NCBI RefSeq assembly: GCF_000302535.1
Contig: NC_018708.1
Location: 3,720,001-3,784,000, forward strand
Source: Acidovorax sp. KKS102
GTDB lineage: Bacteria > Pseudomonadota > Gammaproteobacteria > Burkholderiales > Burkholderiaceae_C
Direction of reading: 5' to 3'
DNA: 64,000 nucleotides
In this document: in pieces, positions 16,308 through 26,424 of the stretch
Numbering within the stretch: the stretch's first letter is position 1
Layout of the letters: each line of letters starts with the position of its first letter
Translations under genes and position numbers: made by a program
Notes under the pieces: model-generated
Told to the model about the DNA's origin: nothing
The model's database searches: none
The model's input: only the letters and a program-made list of their open reading frames with translations

Positions 16308-16470
16308 GGGAACCCTTTGAAAACGGAATGTGGTTACGAAGGTTTGCGCATTGGTGCGCACCCAAAGTGCTTTTCAATGCTTGACGGAAAGTCTAGAAAG
16401 TGCACATAGGGGCGTCCATCGCACAAATGGACTAGCCCGCAACACCCGGTTGTGCGCAATACTTGCCTGT

Positions 16471-17106
16471 ATGACTGCCCGTCTTTTGCTCGTGGATGAC
16501 CACACCTTGTTCCGCACGGGGCTGCGCCTGATCGTGCAAGACCATCCCAGCGTGGGCAGCATTGCCGAGGCCGGCTCGATCGCCGATGCTTGCGCACTGC
16601 AGCAGGCCGACACGGATCTGGTGCTGCTGGACATCCAGTTGCCAGGCATAAGCGGACTGGACGGGCTGCGGCTGCTGCGGCAGGCCTGCCCCAAGGCGCG
16701 CATCGTGCTGGTGTCCGCCAGCGTGGCGCCCGATGCGATTCACGAAGCGCGTGCGCGTGGTGCAGATGGCTTTCTGCCCAAGTCTGCAAGCGCCGAGGAC
16801 ATCCTGGAGGCCATCAGCTGTGCGCTGTCTGGCCAGCCGTGTTTTCCGATCAACAGCGGCAACAGCGCCACGGTGCGCGGACCCGACACGCCGTCGCTCA
16901 CGGCGCGGCAGCTGGATGTGCTGTCGCTGCTGTGCTCCGGCCGGCCCAACAAAGTGATCGCCCGCGACCTGGGACTGAGCGAGAACACGGTGCGTGTGCA
17001 TGTGGCGGCCATCTTTGCGCAGCTGGGCGTCAACAGCCGCAGCGCTGCGCTGCTGGCAGCCCAGCGCCTGGGCCTGTCAACCCCGCAGCTCCATGACCCC
17101 CTCTGA
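16471..17106 (+). CDS. LuxR/NarL-type response regulator
   Basis: A 211-residue two-component regulator. The receiver domain (residues 1-120) shows the acidic pair in LLLVDDHTLFRTG, the phosphoacceptor aspartate in LVLLDIQLPGISGLDGL and the conserved lysine in GADGFLPKSASAED. The C-terminal LuxR helix-turn-helix reads LTARQLDVLSLLCSGRPNKVIARDLGLSENTVRVH. The start at 16471 begins the receiver fold directly. Its last 14 bases overlap the start of the hybrid kinase, so the two are translated together and form a cognate pair. Confidence 0.92.
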   Translation: MTARLLLVDDHTLFRTGLRLIVQDHPSVGSIAEAGSIADACALQQADTDLVLLDIQLPGISGLDGLRLLRQACPKARIVLVSASVAPDAIHEARARGADGFLPKSASAEDILEAISCALSGQPCFPINSGNSATVRGPDTPSLTARQLDVLSLLCSGRPNKVIARDLGLSENTVRVHVAAIFAQLGVNSRSAALLAAQRLGLSTPQLHDPL

Positions 17107-18991
17107 GACCAGTCCGCTGCCCCTCGATCCGGTGATTCCGCCCACACGCTGGGGCTGGCCGGTGTGGGAGCGCGACGAGGTGCTGCGCGAACAGGTGGCC
17201 CTGCTGCGGCAGAACTTTCCGATGACGCTTCTGGCGTCGCTTGCTACGGCCCTGGGCACGCTCTGGGTCATGGCCCGGGTGGCAGACACGCAGGCCATCA
17301 CGGTGTGGCTGGTCTCACACACGCTGGTGGTGGCTGGGGTGTACCTCACGCTGCGCAGCATTACACCGTTTGTGGACCCGGCGCCGCAGGCCGCGCGCAA
17401 GCTCATCGCCTGCATGGCGGCCATGGGCCTGAGCTGGGGCAGCCTGGGCTATGTGGTGCTGTACTGGGGCAACTCCGACAGCGTCATTTACGCCATCGGC
17501 ATCATCAGCACGGTCTCTTCAGGGGCGCTAGGGCTGGGCGCACCGCTGTACCGCGCCTACGTCACCTACCTCACCAGCGCCATCGGCGGTGTGATGATGT
17601 CGGTGGCACTGGCCGGGGGCCCCGTGATGTGGCCGGCGCTGTTCCTGACCGGCGTGTACTACGCACTGACCTGCCTGCAGGCACGCACGGCCGACCGTGC
17701 CACGCGGCGCAGCATTGCGCTCAAGCTGGAAAACGAGCGCCTGGTCAGCCAGCTGCGGGCCGAGTCGCAGCGGGCCCTGGCGGCGCAAGAGGCCGCCGAG
17801 CAGGCCGACCGCGACAAATCCCGCTTTCTCGCAGCGGCCAGCCATGACCTGCGCCAGCCGTTGCATGCCATGGGCCTGTTTCTGGAATCGCTGCACCGCA
17901 GCCCGCTCAACGACCACCAGCGCACCGTGCTCAAGCACGCCCATGCGGCATCAGGCGCTGCGGCCGAGATGCTCACCACCCTGCTCGACTACTCCCGGCT
18001 GGAAGCGGGCGTGGTCAAGGTACGGCCAGCCGCCTTTGCGGTGCAGCCCCTGCTCACCGCGCTGGAGCAGGAGTTTGGCGTGCAGGCCGACACAGCCGGG
18101 CTGGTGTATCGCACCCGCGAGACCTCAGCCGCTGCGTTTGCCGACCGCTCTCTGGTGGGACTGGTGATGCATAACTTCATCTCCAACGCCCTGCGCTATA
18201 CCGCCCAAGGCGGTGTGCTGATTGCCTGCCGCACGCGCGGCAAACGGCTGGCGCTGGAGGTGTGGGACACCGGGGCAGGCATCCCCGAGCAGCAGTGGGA
18301 AAACATCTTCAAGGAGTTCCACCAGCTCGGCAACCCGGAGCGCGACCGCCGCAAGGGCCTGGGCTTGGGCCTGGCCATCGTGCAGCGCCTGGCGCGTGAA
18401 ATGCGAACGTCTGTGGAGCTGCGCTCACAGCCTGGCAAAGGATCGGTCTTCAGGCTTTGGCTGGACCGCTGGCAGGGTGCGCTGGAAGACGATGCCACCA
18501 CACCCCAGGACGGCCGTAGCCTGATGGGCCTGAAGGTGCTGGCCATCGACGATGACGAGGCCGTGCGCCTGGGCATGCAGTCACTGCTGCAAAGCTGGGG
18601 CTGTCAGTGCATGACCGCAGAGTCCAGCGCGGATGCCCTCGAAGTCCTGGAGGACGTGACGCCCGACATCATCATCACCGACTTCCGCCTGCGCCATGAA
18701 GAAACCGGCAAACAGGTGCTGCAGGCGCTGCGTGCCTACCTGGGAACCAACGTGCCCGCGATCATCATGACGGGTGACACCTCGCCCCAGCGCCTGCGGG
18801 ACGCGCAGTCCACCTCCGCGTTGCTGCTACACAAACCAGTGTCCACCGGCCAGCTGCGCGATGCGATGGTGCAGCTCATCACCCAGCCGCCGCTCCCTGC
18901 GGCCATGGTGGACGACGAACCGGAAGACAGTCAGACAACACCCGGGCAACTCACACAAGCCACTACAACCAGCGGCGCAGCAGCCCCATGA
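17093..18991 (+). CDS. Hybrid sensor histidine kinase
   Basis: A 632-residue kinase. Residues 40-190 form about six membrane segments with little periplasmic sequence. They are followed by a coiled coil (LKLENERLVSQLRAESQRALAAQEAAEQADRD) and the DHp helix with the phosphoacceptor histidine (FLAAASHDLRQPLHAMG). The ATPase domain has N, G1 and G2 boxes (NFISNALRYT, VWDTGAGIPE, RKGLGLGLAIV). A receiver domain follows at the C-terminus (LAIDDDEAVRLG, phosphoaspartate in IIITDFRLRHEE, lysine in LLLHKPVS). No periplasmic sensor domain is seen, so it may sense a membrane or internal signal. The true start at 17093 overlaps the response regulator. Its 3' end overlaps the convergent aldehyde dehydrogenase gene by 29 bases. 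Confidence 0.9.
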   Translation: MTPSETSPLPLDPVIPPTRWGWPVWERDEVLREQVALLRQNFPMTLLASLATALGTLWVMARVADTQAITVWLVSHTLVVAGVYLTLRSITPFVDPAPQAARKLIACMAAMGLSWGSLGYVVLYWGNSDSVIYAIGIISTVSSGALGLGAPLYRAYVTYLTSAIGGVMMSVALAGGPVMWPALFLTGVYYALTCLQARTADRATRRSIALKLENERLVSQLRAESQRALAAQEAAEQADRDKSRFLAAASHDLRQPLHAMGLFLESLHRSPLNDHQRTVLKHAHAASGAAAEMLTTLLDYSRLEAGVVKVRPAAFAVQPLLTALEQEFGVQADTAGLVYRTRETSAAAFADRSLVGLVMHNFISNALRYTAQGGVLIACRTRGKRLALEVWDTGAGIPEQQWENIFKEFHQLGNPERDRRKGLGLGLAIVQRLAREMRTSVELRSQPGKGSVFRLWLDRWQGALEDDATTPQDGRSLMGLKVLAIDDDEAVRLGMQSLLQSWGCQCMTAESSADALEVLEDVTPDIIITDFRLRHEETGKQVLQALRAYLGTNVPAIIMTGDTSPQRLRDAQSTSALLLHKPVSTGQLRDAMVQLITQPPLPAAMVDDEPEDSQTTPGQLTQATTTSGAAAP

Positions 18992-20402
18992 CCTGATCGA
19001 ACTTGGCGCCATAGGGCGGATAGAACAGCGAGCCCATGGCCCAGCGCGACTGCACCAGCACCGACTTCTGGTGGCAAAAGCGCAGGAATCCCTGCTCGCC
19101 GTGGTAGGCACCCCAGCCACTGTCGCCCACGCCGCCAAACGGCAGGTTGTCGTGCGCAATGTGCATCAGCGTGTCGTTCACCGTCACCCCGCCGCTTACG
19201 GTACGGCGCAGCACATCGTCGCGCACGGCCTCGCTCTGGCCAAACCAGTACAGCGCCAGCGGGCGGGGCCCGACGTTGATGTGGGCGATGGCGTCGTCCA
19301 GCCGCTCGTACGAGATCACCGGCAGGATGGGGCCGAATATCTCTTCCTGCATGAGCTGCATCTGCGACGTGGCGCCAAACACCAGTGTGGGCAGCATCTG
19401 GCGGCTGGCACCGTCACCCAGCGTACCTACCGTAGGAGCCACCTGCTTGCCATCGGTCGGGTCGATGGTGTGCACCTCTGCCCCTTGCGTTTGCGCCTGC
19501 TGCAGCATCGTACGCAGGCGGGCATGGTGGCGTGGCGTGATGATGGAGGCGTAGTCGGCGTTGCCCTCGATGGTGGGAAACAAGCGCACCACCGCAGCCC
19601 GGTAAGCCTGTGCAAATTCGCCCTCACGACCGCGCGGCAACAGCACGTAGTCGGGAGCGATGCAGGTCTGCCCTGCGTTGAGCAGCTTGCCGTGCGCAAT
19701 CTTGAGTGCTGCGTCCTGCATGTCGCAATGGCCGTCGATGATGCAGGGCGACTTGCCCCCCAGTTCCAGCGTGGTGGGCGTCAGGTTCTGCGCCGCCGCC
19801 TGCGCCACCTTGCGGCCCACCGCCGTGGAGCCCGTGAACACCAGATGATCAAAAGGCAACGAGGCGAACAAGGCGGACAGGTTGGCATCGCCCTGCACCA
19901 CACAGAATTCGTCGGGAGCGAAGAACTGCGCCACCAGCAGTGCCAGTTGGGCAGAGGTATGGGGTGTCAGCTCACTGGGCTTGAGCATCACGCGGTTGCC
20001 CGCCGCCAGTGCCGTGATGGCGGGCGCCAAGGCCAGTTGCACCGGGTAGTTCCACGGCGCAATCACACCCACCACCCCCATGGGCTGGCGCTGGATGAAG
20101 GCGTGGGCCGGCTGCAGGTAAATCGGCGTGTGAACCTTGCGGGGCTTGACCCACTTGGCCAAGTGGCGCAGCGTGTGCGACAGCAGGGTGCGCAGCACAA
20201 AGAAGTCGGCCACTTCCGTAAGGCGCGGGGACCGCATGCCAAAGTCGGCCTGCACGGCCGCCGCCAGCACAGGCCCATTCTCATCGAGCAATTTGCGAAG
20301 GCGCAGCAATCGCTCCCGGCGCACGAGCAGCGGCACATCCACATGCGCGCGGCTGGCCTGGAACTGAAGATCGAAATGGGCGCGGATATCGGTGGGTGTC
20401 AT
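18963..20402 (-). CDS. Coniferyl-aldehyde-type dehydrogenase
   Basis: A 479-residue NAD(P)-dependent aldehyde dehydrogenase. The oxyanion asparagine (VIAPWNYPVQLALAP), the general-base glutamate (TTLELGGKSPCII), the nucleophilic cysteine (LNAGQTCIAPDYVLLP) and the EEIFGPILPV motif are all present. The short N-terminal part, the extended C-terminal end after GGVGDSGWGAYHG, and HQKSVLVQSRW are typical of the class containing coniferyl aldehyde dehydrogenase (CalB). Aromatic or long-chain aldehydes are therefore likely substrates; the precise one is not decided by context. The 3' end overlaps that of the histidine kinase on the opposite strand. Confidence 0.85.
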   Translation of the reverse strand: MTPTDIRAHFDLQFQASRAHVDVPLLVRRERLLRLRKLLDENGPVLAAAVQADFGMRSPRLTEVADFFVLRTLLSHTLRHLAKWVKPRKVHTPIYLQPAHAFIQRQPMGVVGVIAPWNYPVQLALAPAITALAAGNRVMLKPSELTPHTSAQLALLVAQFFAPDEFCVVQGDANLSALFASLPFDHLVFTGSTAVGRKVAQAAAQNLTPTTLELGGKSPCIIDGHCDMQDAALKIAHGKLLNAGQTCIAPDYVLLPRGREGEFAQAYRAAVVRLFPTIEGNADYASIITPRHHARLRTMLQQAQTQGAEVHTIDPTDGKQVAPTVGTLGDGASRQMLPTLVFGATSQMQLMQEEIFGPILPVISYERLDDAIAHINVGPRPLALYWFGQSEAVRDDVLRRTVSGGVTVNDTLMHIAHDNLPFGGVGDSGWGAYHGEQGFLRFCHQKSVLVQSRWAMGSLFYPPYGAKFDQVMGLLRRWL

Positions 20403-20548
20403 GGTCAGATGATAGGAGACACCCCGGTGGGCGCGTCACAAAAAGGCATGCGCGCTAGGGTTGATGACCGTTGGCTTGCGCCCGCGCAGCAGGACTTTCT
20501 TGGGAGGACGCTGATTGCCGCCGTAGTGCAGCGGCCGCCACCACCCTA

Positions 20549-20902
20549 TCAACGCACTTCGCGCGCTTCCACGTCCGTGACCTGCGCCGCCCCCGGCAGG
20601 ATGCCACCCCGGCGCGACGCTGCAGCGTCCTCACCGGTAGCTTCCGGCGCCCTGCTGCCACGGCGGCCCGCGGACCACCGTTCCGTGGACCGAAAGACCT
20701 TGCTGAAGCCTGTGCGCGGGTCCACACCCATCACCCACGGCGTCACCGGCCGACCGGTCAGGCGGGCCCAACCTGCACGCAGCACCCACACCAGCGCCAG
20801 CAACATGGCCGCGACCAAAAGGCTGGCAAACAAGACCAGCCCCATGGCAATCACGATCACACGCAGCAGCAGGCTGACGACACCCGCAACAAAATCATTC
20901 AA
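20549..20902 (-). CDS. Small membrane protein, TTG start
   Basis: A roughly 117-residue protein with one long or two short membrane segments (VVSLLLRVIVIAMGLVLFAS and LVAAMLLALVWVLRAGW). A positively charged cytosolic tail of about 70 residues follows (WARLTGRPVTPWVMGVDP). The sequence AAGGAGAGG lies at the first codons of the longer ATG frame (20920). This makes the TTG at 20902, seven codons in, the probable start. It is downstream of clpB on the same strand, separated by a 17-base-stem hairpin (20926-20967). No family is recognised. Confidence 0.65.
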   Translation of the reverse strand: MNDFVAGVVSLLLRVIVIAMGLVLFASLLVAAMLLALVWVLRAGWARLTGRPVTPWVMGVDPRTGFSKVFRSTERWSAGRRGSRAPEATGEDAAASRRGGILPGAAQVTDVEAREVR

Positions 20903-20925
20903 ACGACACCTCTCCTTCACAACTT

Positions 20926-20967
20926 GGGATGCGATTGCGGTGCCGAATCACACCGCAATCGCATCCC
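20926..20967 (-). terminator. Strong hairpin downstream of clpB
   Basis: GGGATGCGATTGCGGTG and its exact complement form a perfect 17-base stem with an 8-base loop, 9 bases past the clpB stop. There is no T-tract on the minus strand. It may be a processing site, a transcript-stabilising 3' structure or a partial terminator in front of the small membrane gene. Confidence 0.55.
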
Positions 20968-20976
20968 GGGCCCACA

Positions 20977-23583
20977 TCACTCCTGCAGAGCCACTCCGAA
21001 CTGGAACACACCAGGCTCCAGCACAGGGTTCACGGTGACCGGAATCACACTCTTGGGCGCGAATCGCCCTTCCAGCAACAGCTTGGACAGCGGGTTCTCG
21101 ATGCGCTGCTGAATTGCCCGCTTGAGCGGCCGCGCACCGAACACCGGGTCAAACCCCACCTTTGCCAATTCTGCCAAGGCAGCGTCGGACACCTGCAATT
21201 CCAAATCCATCTTGGCCAACCGGGATTGCAGCAGCTGCAACTGAATCTTGGCGATGGACGCAATGTGCTGTGCATCCAGCGCGTGGAATACCACCGTCTC
21301 ATCAATGCGGTTCAAAAACTCGGGCCGGAAGTGGTTCTTGAGTTCGCCCCACACCGCTTCCTTGATGTCGTCCGAGTCCTGCCCCACCATCGCCTGGATC
21401 AGGTGCGAGCCGATGTTGCTGGTCATCACGATCACCGTGTTCTTGAAGTCCACGGTGCGGCCCTGGCCATCGGTCAGGCGACCATCGTCCAGCACCTGCA
21501 GCAGCACGTTGAAGACATCGGGATGGGCCTTCTCCACCTCGTCGAGCAGCAGCACGCTGTAGGGCTTGCGGCGCACGGCTTCGGTCAGATAGCCGCCCTC
21601 CTCGTAACCAACGTAGCCGGGGGGCGCGCCAATCAGGCGGGCCACCGAATGCTTCTCCATGAACTCGCTCATGTCGATGCGGATCAGGTGGTCTTCGCTG
21701 TCGAACAAGAAGCCGGCCAGTGCCTTGCACAGCTCGGTCTTGCCCACGCCCGTGGGGCCCAGGAACAGGAAGGAGCCCGTGGGACGGTTGGGATCGCTCA
21801 GGCCCGAGCGCGAGCGACGGATGGCATTGGCTACCGCGGCAATCGCCTCGTTTTGCCCCACCACACGTTCGTGCAGCTTGGCTTCCATCTGCAAGAGCTT
21901 GTCTTTCTCGCCCTGCATCATCTTGGCGACCGGGATGCCCGTGGCACGGCTCACCACCTCAGCGATTTCCTCGGCGCCCACTTGTGTGCGCAACAGGCGG
22001 CGCGCGGCGGGCGCACCGTCCTTGCCAGCTTCTTGCGCCTGGGCTTCCTTGAGCTGCTTTTCCAGCTCGGGCAGCTTGCCGTATTGCAGCTCTGCCACCT
22101 TGTTGAAGTCGCCCTTGCGAGTGAATTCTTCGATCTGGAACTTGAGCTTGTCGATGGCCTCGCGCACATGGGCGCTGCCCTGCGCCTGGGCCTTTTCGGA
22201 CTGCCAGATTTCGTCGTAGTCGGCGATTTCCTTTTGCAGCCGGGTGATCTCTTCCTCGATCAGCGCAAAGCGCTTTTGAGAGGACTCGTCTTTTTCCTTG
22301 CGCACGGCTTCGCGCTCGATCTGCAACTGGATCAGACGGCGGTCGAGCTTGTCCATCACCTCAGGCTTGGAGTCCATCTCGATCTTGATCTTGGACGCAG
22401 CCTCGTCGATCAGATCGATCGCCTTGTCCGGCAAGAAGCGATCCGTGATGTAGCGATTGCTCAGCTCGGCCGCTGCGACGATTGCCGGGTCGGTGATGTC
22501 CACGCCATGGTGCACCTCGTACTTCTCCTGCAGGCCGCGCAGGATGGCAATGGTCGCCTCCACCGTGGGCTCGCCCACGAGGATTTTCTGGAAGCGACGC
22601 TCCAGCGCCGCGTCCTTTTCGATGTACTTGCGGTATTCGTCGAGGGTGGTAGCACCCACGCAGTGCAGTTCGCCGCGCGCCAGCGCGGGCTTGAGCATGT
22701 TGCCCGCATCCATCGCGCCCTCGCCCTTGCCGGCCCCCACCATGGTGTGCAACTCATCGATAAAGACAATGGTCTGGCCTTCATCTTTGGCCAGCTCGTT
22801 GAGGACACTTTTCAGGCGCTCTTCAAACTCGCCACGGTACTTGGCACCGGCGAGGAGCGCCGCCATGTCGAGACTGAGCACGCGCTTGTTCTTCAGGCTC
22901 TCGGGCACCTCGCCCGCCACGATGCGCTGGGCCAAGCCCTCAACGATGGCGGTCTTGCCCACACCGGGCTCACCGATCAGCACGGGGTTGTTCTTGGTAC
23001 GCCGCTGCAGCACCTGAATGGCGCGACGAATCTCGTCGTCACGACCGATCACGGGGTCCAGCTTGCCCAGGCGAGCACGCTCGGTCAGGTCCAGACAGTA
23101 TTTGGCCAAGGCGCCACGCTGCCCCTCAGCCTCGGCGCTGTCCATCTTCTGGCCGCCGCGCACGGCTTCAATCGCAGCCTCCAGACTCTTGCGCGTGAGG
23201 CCGTTGTCCTTGGCGATCTTGGCAGCATCGCCCTTGCTATCGATCACAGCCAGCAAAAACAGCTCACTGGCAATGAACTGGTCGCCACGTTTGATGGCTT
23301 CTTTCTCAGTGGCTTGCAGCACGCGGCCCAATTCAGGGCCGCCTTGTACCTGGTCATTGCCTTGCACCTGAGGCAGCCGCTTGACGGCGGCCTCAGCCGC
23401 GGCCAGCAACCCGGGCACATTGGCGCCTGCACGTTGCAGCAATGCCTTGGGGCCGTCATCCTGCTGCAGCATGGCCTGCAGCACATGCACGGGCTCGATA
23501 TAGGCGTGGTCATTGCCCAGCGCAATGCTTTGGGCGTCGCTCAGGGCTTCCTGAAACTTGGTGGTGAATTTGTCGAGACGCAT
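20977..23583 (-). CDS. clpB: Chaperone ATPase ClpB
   Basis: An 868-residue, full-length Hsp100 disaggregase that works with DnaK to rescue aggregated proteins in the cytosol. It shows the N-terminal Clp domain ([18 protein letters not shown]) and AAA-1 with Walker [14 protein letters not shown] and Walker [25 protein letters not shown]. The long coiled-coil M-domain follows ([16 protein letters not shown]-type region through [11 protein letters not shown], about residues 395-530). AAA-2 has Walker [15 protein letters not shown] and the sensor/arginine region. A GGAGGAC site lies 7 bases before the ATG. A CTTGAAA box resembling a sigma-32 -35 element lies upstream (23631-23637), but no good CCCCAT -10 is found at the right distance. 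Confidence 0.95.
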   Translation of the reverse strand: MRLDKFTTKFQEALSDAQSIALGNDHAYIEPVHVLQAMLQQDDGPKALLQRAGANVPGLLAAAEAAVKRLPQVQGNDQVQGGPELGRVLQATEKEAIKRGDQFIASELFLLAVIDSKGDAAKIAKDNGLTRKSLEAAIEAVRGGQKMDSAEAEGQRGALAKYCLDLTERARLGKLDPVIGRDDEIRRAIQVLQRRTKNNPVLIGEPGVGKTAIVEGLAQRIVAGEVPESLKNKRVLSLDMAALLAGAKYRGEFEERLKSVLNELAKDEGQTIVFIDELHTMVGAGKGEGAMDAGNMLKPALARGELHCVGATTLDEYRKYIEKDAALERRFQKILVGEPTVEATIAILRGLQEKYEVHHGVDITDPAIVAAAELSNRYITDRFLPDKAIDLIDEAASKIKIEMDSKPEVMDKLDRRLIQLQIEREAVRKEKDESSQKRFALIEEEITRLQKEIADYDEIWQSEKAQAQGSAHVREAIDKLKFQIEEFTRKGDFNKVAELQYGKLPELEKQLKEAQAQEAGKDGAPAARRLLRTQVGAEEIAEVVSRATGIPVAKMMQGEKDKLLQMEAKLHERVVGQNEAIAAVANAIRRSRSGLSDPNRPTGSFLFLGPTGVGKTELCKALAGFLFDSEDHLIRIDMSEFMEKHSVARLIGAPPGYVGYEEGGYLTEAVRRKPYSVLLLDEVEKAHPDVFNVLLQVLDDGRLTDGQGRTVDFKNTVIVMTSNIGSHLIQAMVGQDSDDIKEAVWGELKNHFRPEFLNRIDETVVFHALDAQHIASIAKIQLQLLQSRLAKMDLELQVSDAALAELAKVGFDPVFGARPLKRAIQQRIENPLSKLLLEGRFAPKSVIPVTVNPVLEPGVFQFGVALQE

Positions 23584-23725
23584 GGTCTATGTCCTCCGAA
23601 TTGCACTGAACTTGAGGCGGGGGTGCATGATTTCAAGACTGTGGCTACGTAGCCGATTAATCTGCCTCATTGATCGATCTGAACCGCCACAGGTTCAGGA
23701 AACACCGTCGACCCCAAAACTTTAA

Positions 23726-23933
23726 GGCAACGCTGAACAAGTCCCCGCAATTGTTCATGCGCGGAGGGATGACACAGTTTTGCGGCCTTTCGCTGCGCCC
23801 CTTTGGGCGATTTGCGGGGTCTTGGGACCCAATCTCTGCCTTTAATAAGGACGCACTTTTGCCTGCAGATGCCCTCGGTACAGGTAGATGCTGGCCGATG
23901 CCAGCGCAGTGAACGCACACAGCTGTTGATTTC
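23726..23933 (-). mobile_element. IS5-family end fragment
   Basis: The left terminus GGCAACGCTGAACAAGTCC starts at 23726 directly after TTAA, a YTAR target like that of the copy at 6.8 kb. About 140 bases later (from 23865) the sequence matches the last codons of an IS5-family transposase on the minus strand (AFTALASASIYLYRGHL in one frame). The match stops at 23933, where the IS21-family element begins. The rest of the transposase is not found on the far side of the IS21 element. The fragment is related to, but not identical with, the element at 6855-7863. Confidence 0.65.
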
Positions 23934-24031
23934 CGCGCAGAAGTGACCCACTAGCCCCCAGGATTTCCATCCAAACCTGACCCACGTACTAACCCTAACC
24001 TGCTGCTTTGTTGAGCAGCAGGAGACCAGGA

Positions 24032-25558
24032 GTGATAGACGTGGCAACACTGAGTGTCATCAGGCGCTGGGCCCTGCGAGAGCAGTTGTCCATCCGGGAG
24101 ATCGCCCGCCGCACGGGCCTCTCGCGCAACACCATCCGCAAGTACCTGCGCGCTGGCGAGGCCGAGCCGCACTACGCCAAGCGGGTCAGTCCATCCAAGC
24201 TCGATCCCTTCGCCTTGAAGCTCGCCGGCTGGCTCAAGACGGAAGCTGGCCGATCCCGCAAGCAGCGGCGCACCATCAAGCAGATGTACTTGGATCTGCA
24301 GGCGCTCGGTTATGGCGGCTCCTACAACCGTGTGGCGGCCTTTGCGCGCCTCTGGCACGAGCAGCGCCTTGTGGCACAGCAGACCACTGGCCGTGGCACC
24401 TTCGTTCCCCTGACCTTCGGTCCGGGTGAGGCCTTCCAGTTCGACTGGAGCGAGGACTGGGCTGTTCTCGCTGGCGTGCGCACCAAGCTGCAGGTAGCCC
24501 ACTTCAAGCTCAGTCACAGCCGAGCGTTCTACCTGCGCGCCTATCCGCTGCAGACGCACGAGATGCTGTTCGATGCCCACAACCATGCGTTCGTGGTCCT
24601 GGGTGGCGTGCCCCGCCGTGGCATCTACGACAACATGCGCACCGCTGTAGACCGGGTGCGCCGTGGCAAGGAGCGCGACGTCAATGCGCGCTTTGCGGCC
24701 ATGGTCAGCCACTTCCTGTTCGAGGCCGAGTTCTGCAACCCGGCCTCGGGCTGGGAGAAAGGCCAGGTGGAGAAGAACGTGCGCGATGCCCGCCATCGCC
24801 TGTGGCAGGTCGTGCCGCCATTCCCAAGCCTTCCTGAGCTCAATGCATGGCTGCAGGAGCGCTGCGTGGCTCTGTGGCACGAGATCGCGCACGGCAAGCT
24901 GCCTGGCACCGTCGCGGATGTCTGGGCCCAAGAGAAGGCAGCCTTGATGCCGATGTTCCGGCCCTTCGATGGCTTTGTGGAGCACACCAAGCGCGTCTCA
25001 CCCACCTGCCTGGTCCACTTCGAGCGCAATCGCTACAGCGTGCCAGCCCCGTATGCCAATCGGCCTGTGAGCTTGCGGGTCTACGCAGATCGTCTTGTGG
25101 TTGCGGCCGAAGGCCAGATCGTTTGCGAGCACCAGCGCCTGATCGAGCGTAACCACCATGGTGCCGGGCAAACCGTGTACGACTGGCGCCACTACCTGGC
25201 GGTGCTGCAGCGCAAACCAGGAGCTTTGCGCAACGGCGCCCCATTCCTGGAGTTGCCGCCGGCCTTCAAGCGACTGCAGGCCACCTTGCTCAAGCAAACC
25301 GGTGGCGACCGAGAGATGGTGGAGGTTCTGGCTCTGGTGCTGCACCACGATGAACAGGCTGTGCTCGCTGCAGTGGAGTTGGCACTGGAGTCAGGGGCTG
25401 CCAGCAAGACGCACATCCTGAACGTGCTGCACCGCCTGCTGGACGGTAAGCCCGCTCCAGCACCGGTCACATCGCCGCAGGCCCTCAAGCTGGAGGTGGA
25501 ACCCCAAGCCAATGTGCTTCGCTATGACCAATTGAGGGGTGTGCGCTATGCGTCATGA
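24032..25558 (+). CDS. istA: IS21-family transposase IstA
   Basis: A roughly 508-residue DDE transposase. The N-terminal helix-turn-helix reads [20 protein letters not shown] then [17 protein letters not shown]. The catalytic core shows the first aspartate in [12 protein letters not shown], the second in [14 protein letters not shown] and the glutamate in [14 protein letters not shown]-terminal domain contacts DNA and IstB. The start is taken at the GTG at 24032 (with CAGGAG 9 bases ahead); a GTG three codons later is equally possible. The gene ends inside istB with an 11-base overlap, the usual coupling. Confidence 0.92.
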   Translation: MIDVATLSVIRRWALREQLSIREIARRTGLSRNTIRKYLRAGEAEPHYAKRVSPSKLDPFALKLAGWLKTEAGRSRKQRRTIKQMYLDLQALGYGGSYNRVAAFARLWHEQRLVAQQTTGRGTFVPLTFGPGEAFQFDWSEDWAVLAGVRTKLQVAHFKLSHSRAFYLRAYPLQTHEMLFDAHNHAFVVLGGVPRRGIYDNMRTAVDRVRRGKERDVNARFAAMVSHFLFEAEFCNPASGWEKGQVEKNVRDARHRLWQVVPPFPSLPELNAWLQERCVALWHEIAHGKLPGTVADVWAQEKAALMPMFRPFDGFVEHTKRVSPTCLVHFERNRYSVPAPYANRPVSLRVYADRLVVAAEGQIVCEHQRLIERNHHGAGQTVYDWRHYLAVLQRKPGALRNGAPFLELPPAFKRLQATLLKQTGGDREMVEVLALVLHHDEQAVLAAVELALESGAASKTHILNVLHRLLDGKPAPAPVTSPQALKLEVEPQANVLRYDQLRGVRYAS

Positions 25559-26351
25559 CCCTGCCATCGCTTCCATCGTGATCATGCTACGCGAGCTCAA
25601 GATGCACGGCATGGCCCAGGCGGTTGCGGAACTGGCTGAGCAAGGTGCGCCGGCCTTCGACGCAGCGCAGCCCATCCTGTCCCAACTGCTCAAGGCCGAG
25701 ACCGCCGAGCGGGAGGTGCGCTCGGTGGCCTACCAATTGAAGGTGGCCAGGTTCCCGGCGTACCGGGACCTGGCTGGGTTTGACTTCGGCCACAGTGAGG
25801 TGAACGAGGCACTGGTACGCCAGCTGCACCGCTGCGAATTCTTGGAGAACGCCAACAACGTGGTGTTGGTGGGTGGCCCGGGTACGGGCAAGACCCACAT
25901 CGCCACAGCCCTCGGGGTGCAAGCCATTGAGCACCATCACCGCAGGGTGCGGTTCTTCTCCACGGTGGAGCTGGTCAATGCACTGGAAGAGGAGAAGGCC
26001 AACGGCAAGCCCGGACAGTTGGCCCACCGGTTGGCCTATGCCGATCTGGTGATCCTGGATGAACTGGGCTACCTGCCATTCAGCACGTCAGGAGGAGCCT
26101 TGCTGTTCCACCTGCTGTCCAAGCTGTACGAGCGCACCAGCGTTGTGATCACCACCAACCTGAGCTTCAGCGAATGGGCCAGTGTGTTCGGGGATGCCAA
26201 GATGACCACGGCACTGCTGGACCGACTCACGCATCACTGCCATATTCTGGAAACGGGTAACGACAGCTACAGGTTCAAGAACAGCTCCGCACAGCAACCA
26301 CCACAGACCACCAAGAAGGAGAAGGCGACCAAGAACTTATCCACAACGTGA
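25548..26351 (+). CDS. istB: IS21-family helper ATPase IstB
   Basis: A 267-residue DnaC-like AAA+ ATPase that selects the target DNA and activates IstA. The N-terminal helical domain ([21 protein letters not shown]) precedes Walker A ([17 protein letters not shown]), Walker B ([15 protein letters not shown]) and sensor I ([18 protein letters not shown]). The terminal [18 protein letters not shown] is typical. Full length, with no disruptions. Confidence 0.93.
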   Translation: MRHDPAIASIVIMLRELKMHGMAQAVAELAEQGAPAFDAAQPILSQLLKAETAEREVRSVAYQLKVARFPAYRDLAGFDFGHSEVNEALVRQLHRCEFLENANNVVLVGGPGTGKTHIATALGVQAIEHHHRRVRFFSTVELVNALEEEKANGKPGQLAHRLAYADLVILDELGYLPFSTSGGALLFHLLSKLYERTSVVITTNLSFSEWASVFGDAKMTTALLDRLTHHCHILETGNDSYRFKNSSAQQPPQTTKKEKATKNLSTT

Positions 26352-26424
26352 GCGTGAAGCTCACGAACCAGGGTGGGTTAGATCGAGATGAAAATGGTGG
26401 GGCAGGTTTGCATGGGAATCAACA

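Larger units (their letters stand above)
23934..26424 (+). mobile_element. Complete IS21-family insertion sequence
   Basis: About 2491 bases from TGTTGATTTCC (23934) to GGGAATCAACA (26424). The ends are imperfect inverted repeats with TG...CA termini. Further AAACCTG-CCC motifs repeat inside both ends (around 23970-23983 and 26398-26410), matching the multiple terminal repeats of IS21-family elements. It carries only istA and istB. No exact 4-8 base target duplication is visible (CACAGC on the left, GAGAGC on the right), suggesting a later rearrangement or divergence at one side. Confidence 0.8.

Noticed and set aside
23600-23640. Sigma-32 promoter for clpB
   Set aside because: CTTGAAA is present, but no CCCCAT-like -10 lies at 13-15 bases; kept only as a remark.
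20929-23652. A 907-codon open frame antisense to clpB
   Set aside because: It is the codon-bias shadow of a highly conserved high-GC gene; its translation is rich in His/Gln/Leu with no domain.
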